The notes under the pieces were generated by a model. It saw nothing but the letters and a program-made list of their open reading frames with translations. It ran no database searches and had not been told where the DNA came from. Both the position numbers and the translations under genes were made by a program. A stretch of 38,591 bases of DNA from a virus: IMG/VR virus record IMGVR_UViG_3300043464_001826, positions 1-38,591 of that record; one strand, given 5' to 3'. Positions 6,358-14,145 of this stretch are shown in pieces (positions within the stretch are counted from its first letter, which is position 1; every line of letters begins with the position of its first letter).

Positions 6358-6987
6358 ATGAACCTCCAAGTGCCATCCCAAGCCCAGATTGCCCGCGAGT
6401 GCGGCATCTCCAACCCGCTTGTTACGAAATACAAAAAGCGCGGCGCGCCCACACATTCGGTGGAGGCTTTCCGCGCCTGGTTGGCGGTGAACGTCAATCA
6501 GAGCAAGGCGCTGGATACCGCGCCCGGCCCTGACGCGCTGGAAGACCGCATGGAGGAGCAGCCCGCCGAAGTGGCCGAGGTGCTCCAGACGCCCGTGCCG
6601 GAACAGGTGGCGTCCATCAACGCCCAACTCAAACAGACGGAAACAATTCTGAAATGGACGCAGGGCATGATCGCAAAGCTAAACAGAGACGGAAACATTG
6701 AAGCAGCCCGCAAGTGGCTCCACAGCTACGCCCTTGTCTCCAAGAAGATGCAGGAGATCCAAGACAAGCTGGTCGAGACGCGCATCAAATGCGGGGAGCT
6801 TGTGCGCTACACTGTTGCCAAGGACATGGTGGCCTCGCCATTGCGCCGGCTTCGCGCCTCCTTGGTCAAGATGCCCCACGAGCTTGCTGGCCGTTGCAAC
6901 CCGCAGAACCCAGAGCAGGCCAAGGACGCCATCAACGAATGGTGCGCCAATTTTTTCAGAGAAGAATCACAATATGAAATCCATTGA
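6358..6987 (+). CDS. Terminase small subunit (Nu1-like)
   Basis: This 209-residue protein opens with a helix-turn-helix of the Nu1 / phage DNA-packaging type (VPSQAQIARECGISNPLVTKYKKRGAP, residues 4-30, then FRAWLA). A linker and a long helical region follow (AQLKQTETILKWTQGMIAKLNRDGNIEAARKWLHSYALVSKKMQEIQDKLVETR). Small terminase recognises the packaging site and recruits the large subunit. The large subunit lies two genes downstream. The gene starts the late block directly after the inverted-repeat spacer and overlaps the next gene by 14 bases. Confidence 0.75.
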   Translation: MNLQVPSQAQIARECGISNPLVTKYKKRGAPTHSVEAFRAWLAVNVNQSKALDTAPGPDALEDRMEEQPAEVAEVLQTPVPEQVASINAQLKQTETILKWTQGMIAKLNRDGNIEAARKWLHSYALVSKKMQEIQDKLVETRIKCGELVRYTVAKDMVASPLRRLRASLVKMPHELAGRCNPQNPEQAKDAINEWCANFFREESQYEIH

Positions 6988-8206
6988 AAACATCGAGCAG
7001 ATAGCCGTCTCGTCTTTGATTGCTTACGCGGGCAACCCACGAAAGAACGACCACGCTGTCGAGGCTGTAGCCGCCGCCATCAAACGCTTTGGCTTCCGCG
7101 TCCCGGTCTTGGCAAAGTCTGACGGCTCGCTGATCGACGGGCATCTGCGCGTAAAGGCGGCCAAGCATCTCGGCATGGAGGAAGTGCCCGCCGTCTTGTG
7201 CGATGATCTCAGCGAGGCCGACATCAAGGCGTTGCGAATCAGCATCAACCGCATGGCAGAGCTTGCCGAGTGGGATGCCGAGCTACTAAACGCGGAGCTT
7301 GAGGGATTGGCGGCGGAAGGATTTTCGATTGAAGACTTGGGGTTTGATGCCGCCGCGCTGGAAGAACTCGGCGCGGACTTAGGGCTGGAAGAAAAGCCCG
7401 AATTGGACGCCGAACCGCAGATCGACAAGGCCGAAGAACTCCGCGCCAAGTGGGGCGTCGAGCCGGGGCAACTTTGGGAGCTTGGCGACCATCGGTTGCT
7501 GTGCGGGGACAGCACCAAGAAAGAGGATGTGGAGAAAGCATTGGGCGGGGCTTCGCCGATGCTCATGGTTACAGATCCGCCGTATGGGGTGAACTACGAC
7601 GCCTCTTGGCGGGTAGAGGCTGGCGTAAATAAACCGTGGCAAACTCGCGCGGAAGGCAAAGTTGAAAACGACGACAAGGCCGACTGGACTGAAACGTGGG
7701 AACTGTTCAATGGGTCTGTTGCCTATGTCTGGCACGGTGGTCTGCACGCAAAAGTCGTTGCGGAAAGTCTTCAGACGTCGGACTTTGCAATTCGCAGCCA
7801 GATTATTTGGGCCAAACCATCGCTTGTAATGGGTCGGGGCCACTACCACTGGCAGCACGAACCGTGCTGGTATGCCGTAAGAAAAAACGAAACCGGAATT
7901 TGGAAAGGAGACCGCAAGCAAGCCACAGTCTGGGACATTGCAAATATGCACCGAACCCAAGGCTCGGTTGATGATGGAAAAACTTTTCACAGCACCCAAA
8001 AGCCCGTCGAGTGCATGGCCCGCCCGATCCGAAACCACGACAGCGAGTTTGTCTACGAACCTTTCAGCGGCAGCGGCACAACCATCATCGCCTGCGAGCA
8101 ACTTGGTCGCAAATGCCGCGCCATTGAGATCAGTCCCGCCTATGTCGCCGTGGCACTCCAACGATGGGCCGATGCCACAGGCAAGACGCCGAAGCTGGTG
8201 GCATGA
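6974..8206 (+). CDS. ParB-domain / DNA methyltransferase fusion
   Basis: In this 410-residue protein, residues about 8-100 form a ParB N-terminal-type domain (AYAGNPRKND..AIKRFGFRVPVL, then DGHLRVKAAKHLGMEEVPAVL). The methyltransferase motif DPPY is at residues 201-204 and FSGSGTT at 364-370. DPPY before FxGxG is the beta-class order of N4-cytosine or N6-adenine enzymes. Phages use such enzymes to protect their DNA from restriction or to mark packaged DNA. Placement between the two terminase subunits suggests action close to packaging. It overlaps both neighbours (ATGA with large terminase). Confidence 0.9.
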   Translation: MKSIENIEQIAVSSLIAYAGNPRKNDHAVEAVAAAIKRFGFRVPVLAKSDGSLIDGHLRVKAAKHLGMEEVPAVLCDDLSEADIKALRISINRMAELAEWDAELLNAELEGLAAEGFSIEDLGFDAAALEELGADLGLEEKPELDAEPQIDKAEELRAKWGVEPGQLWELGDHRLLCGDSTKKEDVEKALGGASPMLMVTDPPYGVNYDASWRVEAGVNKPWQTRAEGKVENDDKADWTETWELFNGSVAYVWHGGLHAKVVAESLQTSDFAIRSQIIWAKPSLVMGRGHYHWQHEPCWYAVRKNETGIWKGDRKQATVWDIANMHRTQGSVDDGKTFHSTQKPVECMARPIRNHDSEFVYEPFSGSGTTIIACEQLGRKCRAIEISPAYVAVALQRWADATGKTPKLVA

Positions 8207-9927
8207 CGCTTTGCCGCCCAGAACTCAAACTGCACGTCGAGATCCGCGCCGAATGGGTCTGGAAACCCGTGCAGGACGTTGTTGATTGGGCCGAGTCGAA
8301 TCTGGTTATTAGTGAGAGGACAAGCGCCACGCCGGGGCGCTACTCAACAAAGCTAACGCCCTATGTGCGCGAGGTGCTTGAGCACTTCCGAAACGATCGA
8401 ACCAGACGCCTTACGCTGGTGTGGGGGGCGCAAACCAGCAAGACCACTTGCATCCTGACGGGTATGGCCTACCGATTGGACTGCGCGCCTTCGCCCTGCC
8501 TGTGGGTCATGCCCTCGGCGCACCTTGCCAAGTCATTCTGCGAGACGCGATGGATACCGCTGGTAGATGACTGTGCTGCTTTGGCAAGGCACAAGCCGGT
8601 CAATAATGACCAGTTCCGAATGTTGGAGCAGCATTTCGACAAAATGAGCGTGTGGTTTGTCGGCTCGAACTCTCCAGCCAACCTCGCAAGCCGATCCATC
8701 TCGCTGCTGATGATGGACGAAATGGACAAATTCGCCACGCAAAGCAGAAAGGAAGCAAGCCCGGTGCAGCTTGCCGAGGCGCGGTGTGTCACCTATCCGA
8801 ACCATTTGATCGTCTGCACCTCGACCCCGACCTACGAAGACGGGGCGATCTGGACGGAATGGCTGAAGGGCGACCAGCGCAAATACTTCGTGCCGTGCCT
8901 TGGCTGCGCCGAAGCGTGGTCTTTGGAGTGGGAGCACATCAAGTGGGACGAGACGGCCAAGCAGGAGGAGGGCTGGAACATGGAGCGGGTGGCCGCAACG
9001 GCGCGGTGTGTTTGTCCTGCCTGCGGTCACACGCACGAAGAGGCAGACAAACAAGAGATGCTTGAGCGGGGCGAGTGGAGGCCCACGGATTTTGCCGCCG
9101 AGCCAGGGCGGCGAAGCTATCACTTGTCTTCTCTCTACGCACCGTGGCGGAAGTGGGCGGATTTGGCCGTGAAGTTTTTGCAAGACCGAGAGGCGCCGGG
9201 CGGATTGCAGGATTTCTACAACCGCGAACTGGCGATCCCGTGGAAGGTCGAAGGCTCACGCGTCACCACCGCCATGATCCGCGAGCGCATCGACGCCTCG
9301 CCCAAGTATCTGCTGGGGCAACCACCGAGTGACGGGGTGCTGGCGCGGCTCATGGCCGTGGACGTGCAACAAACCGAACTGTGGTGGCTGGTTCGCCAAC
9401 TCCACGAAGACGGGAGTAGCTATCTCGTGCAATACGGGTCGGCCTTGGGATGGGGCGGGCTGTCAGAGAAATTCCGCGAGCTTGGTTGCCAGTGGGGGAT
9501 TGTTGATGCCGGGTATGCGGCCAAAGCGACTTCGGGCGTTTACAACTTTGTCTTCGGCACGGCGGGCAAATTCTGCGCGGCCTTTGGTCGAACCAAAAAG
9601 CACAACTCCTCTTTGAAGCCTTGGGAGACGGGCGAGCTTCAGATCGACGGCACCCGCACCATCCGCCAAATGCGCTTCGATGCGTTGCTCTGGCAGGAGA
9701 GGCTTTACCACGATGTGCTACGGGATGGCCGCGTGCCGTGGTATTTGCCGCGTGATCTGGCCAAGGACTACGTTTCGCAGATGCAAAACGAGGCGCTGGT
9801 AGACGATAAGGACGAAAAGAAGTGGCAGCGATTCGGCCCCAACCACTTGGCCGACTGCGAGAAAATGGCGCTGGTTTACATGGATTGCTTCTTGTCGGCC
9901 TTCCGCGCACAGAACGCCACTCCTTGA
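8203..9927 (+). CDS. Terminase large subunit (lambda gpA type)
   Basis: The 574-residue protein fits the GpA family. Residues 75-81 are a deviant Walker A (GAQTSKT), and the Walker B acidic pair is D172-E173 in LLMMDEMDKF. A zinc-ribbon-like Cys set follows (CLGC near residue 232, CVCPAC near 270). The C-terminal nuclease half carries MAVDVQQTELWW and WGIVDAGY with acidic residues. It cuts concatemers and drives DNA into the prohead through the portal. The ATG at 8203 overlaps the methyltransferase stop. Confidence 0.93.
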   Translation: MTLCRPELKLHVEIRAEWVWKPVQDVVDWAESNLVISERTSATPGRYSTKLTPYVREVLEHFRNDRTRRLTLVWGAQTSKTTCILTGMAYRLDCAPSPCLWVMPSAHLAKSFCETRWIPLVDDCAALARHKPVNNDQFRMLEQHFDKMSVWFVGSNSPANLASRSISLLMMDEMDKFATQSRKEASPVQLAEARCVTYPNHLIVCTSTPTYEDGAIWTEWLKGDQRKYFVPCLGCAEAWSLEWEHIKWDETAKQEEGWNMERVAATARCVCPACGHTHEEADKQEMLERGEWRPTDFAAEPGRRSYHLSSLYAPWRKWADLAVKFLQDREAPGGLQDFYNRELAIPWKVEGSRVTTAMIRERIDASPKYLLGQPPSDGVLARLMAVDVQQTELWWLVRQLHEDGSSYLVQYGSALGWGGLSEKFRELGCQWGIVDAGYAAKATSGVYNFVFGTAGKFCAAFGRTKKHNSSLKPWETGELQIDGTRTIRQMRFDALLWQERLYHDVLRDGRVPWYLPRDLAKDYVSQMQNEALVDDKDEKKWQRFGPNHLADCEKMALVYMDCFLSAFRAQNATP

Positions 9928-9946
9928 CACAAGCAACGAGGGCATG
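9924..9946 (+). promoter_or_regulatory. TTGACAC-N7-GAGGGC-ATG start context
   Basis: TTGACAC at 9924-9930 overlaps the terminase stop and is followed by GAGGGC at 9938-9943 directly before the ATG. The same arrangement occurs before the genes at 18545 and 31110. The G-rich box is closer to the ATG than a normal Shine-Dalgarno sequence. Probably a translation signal. Confidence 0.4.
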
Positions 9947-10204
9947 ACCGATGCGTCGATGCTCGCCCGTGTCTTCACGGCGTCCGAACTTTCCCAACTC
10001 AAAGCAAGCTGCAAGGCGCAAATTCTGGCGGGCGGCGCCTCTCAAGCGTTTGTTTTGTCAAGCAGCGTGGGCGGTCGGTCGGTGACGCTCCAGAAAAGTT
10101 ACGATGCATGGGAAATGCTTGGCCTCATCGAGACGGCCCTCGCCATCAATGCCGGCGACATCGGCAACGACCGCGCCACCCGCGCCCAATACGGAGTATA
10201 TTAA
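9944..10204 (+). CDS. W-like head-tail joining protein
   Basis: The 86-residue protein lies between large terminase and portal, the place of lambda gpW. It starts with a helix (ASMLARVFTASELSQLKASCKAQIL), has a central beta hairpin (AFVLSSSVGGRSVTLQKS) and a second helix (AWEMLGLIETALAIN). This helix-hairpin-helix order fits the gpW fold, although sequence identity is low. It would bind beneath the portal after packaging and close the head for tail attachment. Confidence 0.6.
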   Translation: MTDASMLARVFTASELSQLKASCKAQILAGGASQAFVLSSSVGGRSVTLQKSYDAWEMLGLIETALAINAGDIGNDRATRAQYGVY

Positions 10205-10205
10205 A

Positions 10206-12260
10206 ATGGCCAACCTCATCGACAAAATGGCCAAGGCGCTGGGCTTTTCCCGCATGGTCGAAGCCGCCAACTGGCGCCCGGAAGAACGCGCATGGGTGCA
10301 GTCGCAGGCGCAGGACAGCAAGGTGGACATCTCCAACGGCGACCGCGTGCGCCTGCTCGGCCTGTCGCGCAAACTTTTCTACAACAACGCGATCGTCAGA
10401 AGCGCCATACGCGACAAGGCGACCTACTCGGTCGGCTCGGCCATCGCCCCGCAGGCCAACAGCGGCGATCCCGCATGGGATGATGCCGCCGAAGCGTGGT
10501 GGGAGAACTGGAGCAAGTCGCCCGAAATCAGCGAGCGCCACGATATGCGCCGGCTGCAAATGCTCATTTCCGAGGCCATCGACCGCGACGGCGAAATCTT
10601 TGCCATCCTGACCAACAAACGTGACGGCGCGCCCGCCGTCCAAGTGGTCGAGTCGCATCGCGTGGCCAACCCGCCCGACAAGGCCGACCAGATCATTGAT
10701 GGCGTGAGCCTCGACCGCTTTGCCCGTCCGCTCGCTTATCATGTGGTCGAGGGCGACACCTTCAGCCAGCGCACCAGCCGCAGCATCCAGGCGGATCTGA
10801 TGCTTCACGTTTACGAGCCCGAACGTCCCGACCAAGTGCGCGGGTATCCCGCCGTGGCCGTGGCGCTCAACAACCTCCTCGACCGCGACGAACTTCTGCG
10901 ATTTGAAATGCAGGCCGCGAAGATCGGTAGCAGCATTGGCCTTGTCGTTCAGAACGCGCAGGGCGGGGTGGGGGCCGAAGGATTCTTTGGCGACTTGTCC
11001 AAGAGCACGGGCGAATCCCTGACCCGCGAAACCGTTTTCGGCGGCGGCATGATCCCGCGCCTGAAGGCCACCGAGCGCATCGAGTCCTTCATGATGAATC
11101 GTCCAAACGAAAAGTTGGACGCGCATTTGGAGCAATACATCCGCGCTGCCGCGCTGGGGCTCGGCCTGCCCTACGAATTTATTTGGGACACCTCCGCTGT
11201 CGGCGGTGTGGCCCAGCGTTTCATCATTCAGAAAGCCGCCCGCGCCTTTTCCGCCCGGCAGGACGTTCTTATCTCCTCCTTCCTTGGCAAGCTCTGGAAC
11301 TACGCGATCGCCAACGCCATGCGCCGCCGCGAACTGCCGCAGAACGCGAACTGGCGCAGCGTTCACTGGCAGACCCCCCGCAGCATCACGGTGGACGTAG
11401 GCCGCGAAGCCGCCGCCCGCCGCGACGATGTGAAGGCGGGCTTGATGACCTTGGCCGACTTCTTTGGCGAGCAAGGGCTCGACTGGAAAACCGCCATGCA
11501 GGAAATCGCTGCCGAACGTCAGTTCGCCGCCGAGCTCGGCGTGGTGGTCGGCGTCGAGCGCACCGAGGGGGCGACGGTTATCGACCCTGTGCTCCCCGCA
11601 GGGGACGGCGGTTCAACTCCGCCCGCCTCCACCGATGCGGGATTTGCTCAACTGGACTGTGGCACGGGCGCTGGCGGGTTTAAGCCGGGCAATGATTGTG
11701 CTAAAGGAAAAGGCGCATCTTCTGAAGGAAAGCAAAAGCCAAACGTGAATTTTCCCGGAGCAAAAATAGAGAGCGATGTAAAAGCCATAAACAGCGTTGA
11801 AATGTCGCATTTTACAACCAAAACATCTGCAGAGCAGATTACAGAAAATGGTTTCAATTACAGCGAAAACAGCATGTATGGACGGGGCGTTTATTTTACA
11901 AATAAAAAAGGAGTTTATAGCGGAGAGCGCAATGAAGCTTCTCTTCAGGTTAGGCTAAAACCACACAACCAGCTATTTGTTAAAGACGACACAGATGTGC
12001 CAAAAGCTGTCGAATCAGTGACCGAAAAATCTTTTTATTCGTCTAATACAAGAGAAATGCTTGTTGAAAAAGGCGTCAAAAGTTTGAGATTTTCTGTGGA
12101 CAATGAAATCTACACAGTTGTTTTAGATAAAAGCGTGATTGAGATAACAGGCAGAAGCCTATCTGCCATACTTCAAAACAAGACAGAACTTTCGGAACGC
12201 GCCCGCAAAAAGAAGCGCATCTACAAGCGCAAGAAGGCCGAAACCAAGCCGGTTGCTTGA
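10206..12260 (+). CDS. Portal protein fused to an ADP-ribosyltransferase-like domain
   Basis: This 684-residue protein has a lambda-type portal at residues about 1-470 (YNNAIVRSAIRDKATYSVG, an AEAWWENW segment, YIRAAALGLGLPYEFIWDTSAVGGVAQRF). Lambda-type portals are usually 500-550 residues. A Gly/Cys-rich linker follows (DCGTGAGGFKPGNDCAKGKG, from 484), then a domain at about 520-650 with the H-Y-E pattern of PARP-like ADP-ribosyltransferases: H535 (SHFTT), Y563 (GRGVYFT) and E634 (NEIYTVV). A basic tail ends the protein (ARKKKRIYKRKK). The added domain is AT-rich. The portal forms the dodecameric DNA entry vertex, so the domain could be carried in the virion. Confidence 0.85.
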   Translation: MANLIDKMAKALGFSRMVEAANWRPEERAWVQSQAQDSKVDISNGDRVRLLGLSRKLFYNNAIVRSAIRDKATYSVGSAIAPQANSGDPAWDDAAEAWWENWSKSPEISERHDMRRLQMLISEAIDRDGEIFAILTNKRDGAPAVQVVESHRVANPPDKADQIIDGVSLDRFARPLAYHVVEGDTFSQRTSRSIQADLMLHVYEPERPDQVRGYPAVAVALNNLLDRDELLRFEMQAAKIGSSIGLVVQNAQGGVGAEGFFGDLSKSTGESLTRETVFGGGMIPRLKATERIESFMMNRPNEKLDAHLEQYIRAAALGLGLPYEFIWDTSAVGGVAQRFIIQKAARAFSARQDVLISSFLGKLWNYAIANAMRRRELPQNANWRSVHWQTPRSITVDVGREAAARRDDVKAGLMTLADFFGEQGLDWKTAMQEIAAERQFAAELGVVVGVERTEGATVIDPVLPAGDGGSTPPASTDAGFAQLDCGTGAGGFKPGNDCAKGKGASSEGKQKPNVNFPGAKIESDVKAINSVEMSHFTTKTSAEQITENGFNYSENSMYGRGVYFTNKKGVYSGERNEASLQVRLKPHNQLFVKDDTDVPKAVESVTEKSFYSSNTREMLVEKGVKSLRFSVDNEIYTVVLDKSVIEITGRSLSAILQNKTELSERARKKKRIYKRKKAETKPVA
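11690..12190 (+). other. AT-rich insert encoding the ADP-ribosyltransferase-like domain
   Basis: Hand counts on six 60-base stretches between 11701 and 12120 give about 35-45 percent G+C, while flanking portal and protease sequence is clearly above 55 percent. Codon choice also shifts to A/T-ending codons (AAA, GAA, TTT, ATA). The GC-rich style returns at about 12195 in the basic C-terminal tail. This points to recent acquisition of the domain by an older portal gene. Confidence 0.75.
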
Positions 12261-12277
12261 CATGAGCCGCCGCCTAT

Positions 12278-13138
12278 ATGGCGGAACTCAAATTTGACGG
12301 CATCAGCGTAGCCACTGTTGGCCCCGCTCTCGGCCACGAGATGTTCGTGGACACGGTAACCCTGCTCCAAGCCGAACAGGCGGGGCAGGCTGGTAGCCCG
12401 GTCAAAGTGTTTGTCGATCACGACGAGTCCATTGATTCGCTCATCGGCCTGCTCAACAACTTCCGCATCGAGGAAGACCAACTGCGCGCCGATTTGGAAC
12501 TGCTTTCGGCTCACCCGCAGGCGGAGTTTTACGCCGAGATTCTTTCCAAAGCGCCTGGCCGCGTCGGATTCAGTATGGCTTTCAGCGGCAAGCCCGAAGA
12601 ATTGGGCGAGAAGCGTTTTGCCCGCGTCGAAAATCTGGTTTCCGTAGACCTCGTTAGCCGCCCCGCCGCGAACCGCGAAGGCGTCTTTCGCGCCGGCATC
12701 GAGCCCGCCCAAGTTGACACCTCGGCGGAGGGCATGACCGAAAATTCCGCGTCTGACAAAGTTGAGTTTGATGCCAAGGCCGCCATTGAGGCGCTGACCG
12801 AGGTTGTTTCCAAACTTCAAGAATCCGTCGAGGCCATCGCCGCCGACAAATCCGAACCCGCCGAGGCTGAAGTTGTCGCCGAGGAAGTGAAGTCCGAAGA
12901 GGCCGCGCCCGCTCCCGAAGCCGCCGAACTCTCGGCTCTCTCCGCGAAAGTCGCCGAGCTCGAAATCGCTCTCGCCGCCAAAGGCAGCGAGGCCGTCGCC
13001 AGCAACGCCGTCGCCTCCGAAGACCCCGTTGAGCAGTTCAAAGCTGCCAGCGAGTCGAAGGACTGGAAGCGCGCCGCGCAAATCTTTTCCGCGAACAAGA
13101 GCGCCATCTACCGCGCTCGCAACGCCAAGACTTTCTAA
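12278..13138 (+). CDS. Prohead protease fused to scaffold
   Basis: This 286-residue protein has an N-terminal protease domain (residues about 1-150) like caudoviral prohead proteases: H48 in VFVDHDES and S99 in GRVGFSMAF are the likely catalytic pair, followed by VENLVSVDLVSRPAAN. The C-terminal 140 residues are Ala/Glu-rich coiled coil (AELSALSAKVAELEIALAAKG), typical of a scaffold. The protease matures the prohead and removes the scaffold. It lies directly before the major capsid gene, the usual place. The ATG at 12278 has no clear ribosome site. Confidence 0.85.
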   Translation: MAELKFDGISVATVGPALGHEMFVDTVTLLQAEQAGQAGSPVKVFVDHDESIDSLIGLLNNFRIEEDQLRADLELLSAHPQAEFYAEILSKAPGRVGFSMAFSGKPEELGEKRFARVENLVSVDLVSRPAANREGVFRAGIEPAQVDTSAEGMTENSASDKVEFDAKAAIEALTEVVSKLQESVEAIAADKSEPAEAEVVAEEVKSEEAAPAPEAAELSALSAKVAELEIALAAKGSEAVASNAVASEDPVEQFKAASESKDWKRAAQIFSANKSAIYRARNAKTF

Positions 13139-13184
13139 GGGCCAACCCCCAAAGAAAAACCAACAACCAACAAACAAATAGTAT

Positions 13185-14033
13185 ATGGCAAACTCATTCG
13201 ATTCAGCACTCGTCGTTGCGACGATCTCTGAACAAGTGCAGACGGTGCTCGCCAACAGGTTGGCCCCGCTTCGCATTTTTTCTACAGATTTCAGTAACGA
13301 GGTAAGAAAGAGCAAGGAAACCATCCAGGTTCCTCTCGTCACGGCCACCAGCGCCACGACCACCAACCCGACCGATTTCACCCCGGCTTCCGACGTTACC
13401 GTTGGTAAGGCGACCGTGACGCTCGACCACTACAGCCAGTTCTTCGGCATCACACAGGCCGACCTCGCTCTGGGTCACCGTCTGGAGAACCTGGTTCGCA
13501 TCAACCTCAACGCCCTCGCCGACAAGTTGTTCTCGGTGGCGATCACCCCGATCACCACGGTTAATTTCGGCGCGGCCACGGTTACTACGACCACCATCAC
13601 CCCCGGTTCCGGCCATCTCGCTTCCCTGTGGAGCGCGATCAGCAAGAGCGACCGCAAGGGCTTGGTTGTTACTCCCGAAATCTACAGCAAGCTGATCCCG
13701 ACCAACGCCGATTTCCTCCCGCTCCAAAACGGAGCCTACGGATTCGACCAGGGCATCTACTACGCCAACTCGTTTTCTGGTGCGGTCACGGGCCTCGACG
13801 GCTTCGCGGTTTCGCCCGAAGCGGTTGCGGTGGCCTCAGCCATGCCTGTCATCGATCCGGCGGTCGCTAACCTCCTCTACGTCTCGGACAACGTGACGCT
13901 TGAGCAGCTTGGAATGACCGTCATGTATAACATCACCGCTTCGCAGTCCACCCGCACGGTGACTGCCTCGGTCGAAGTTATGTTCGGATCGGCAGCCGGT
14001 CTGACCAGCGGCACCTGCGCGCTCATCATCTAA
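13185..14033 (+). CDS. Major capsid protein
   Basis: The 282-residue protein follows the protease/scaffold gene and is followed by a strong hairpin, as expected for a highly expressed shell gene. It has an N-terminal arm (ISEQVQTVLANRLAPLRIFSTDFSNEV), a Thr-rich beta region and a C-terminal half with GLVVTPEIYSKLIPTNADFLP and LEQLGMTVMYNIT, like the HK97-fold capsid proteins of some siphoviruses. The leader is A/C-rich (CCAACAACCAACAAACAAATAGTAT). Confidence 0.8.
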   Translation: MANSFDSALVVATISEQVQTVLANRLAPLRIFSTDFSNEVRKSKETIQVPLVTATSATTTNPTDFTPASDVTVGKATVTLDHYSQFFGITQADLALGHRLENLVRINLNALADKLFSVAITPITTVNFGAATVTTTTITPGSGHLASLWSAISKSDRKGLVVTPEIYSKLIPTNADFLPLQNGAYGFDQGIYYANSFSGAVTGLDGFAVSPEAVAVASAMPVIDPAVANLLYVSDNVTLEQLGMTVMYNITASQSTRTVTASVEVMFGSAAGLTSGTCALII

Positions 14034-14048
14034 GGCTCGTGTGTTCAC

Positions 14049-14078
14049 CTCCCGGCGGTTTGAGTGGCCCGCCGGGAG
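14049..14078 (+). terminator. Hairpin after the major capsid gene
   Basis: CTCCCGGCGG at 14049-14058 pairs perfectly with CCGCCGGGAG at 14069-14078 around a 10-base loop. Only a short T-run (TTTCC) follows, so it is probably a partial terminator or mRNA stabiliser that sets high capsid expression above that of the genes downstream. Confidence 0.7.
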
Positions 14079-14093
14079 TTTCCATCTGGGTTT

Positions 14094-14108
14094 CGACCCG
14101 AAGGGTCG
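14094..14108 (+). terminator. Second small hairpin before the glycosyltransferase genes
   Basis: CGACCC at 14094-14099 pairs with GGGTCG at 14103-14108 around a GAA triloop. A T-rich stretch (CCCTTTCCTTTTG) occurs about 20 bases on. It may act together with the larger upstream hairpin. Confidence 0.45.
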
Positions 14109-14145
14109 CGCTTCCACTCAGCGCGGCCCTTTCCTTTTGTAGTCA

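Noticed and set aside
6698-6973. Long N-terminal extension of the ParB-methyltransferase
   Set aside because: It is the out-of-frame reading of the small terminase gene; the ATG at 6974 starts the ParB-like domain.
10146-11474. 442-residue reverse-strand frame opposite the portal gene
   Set aside because: It is a shadow of the GC-rich portal gene; no protein family is recognisable and no start signal exists.
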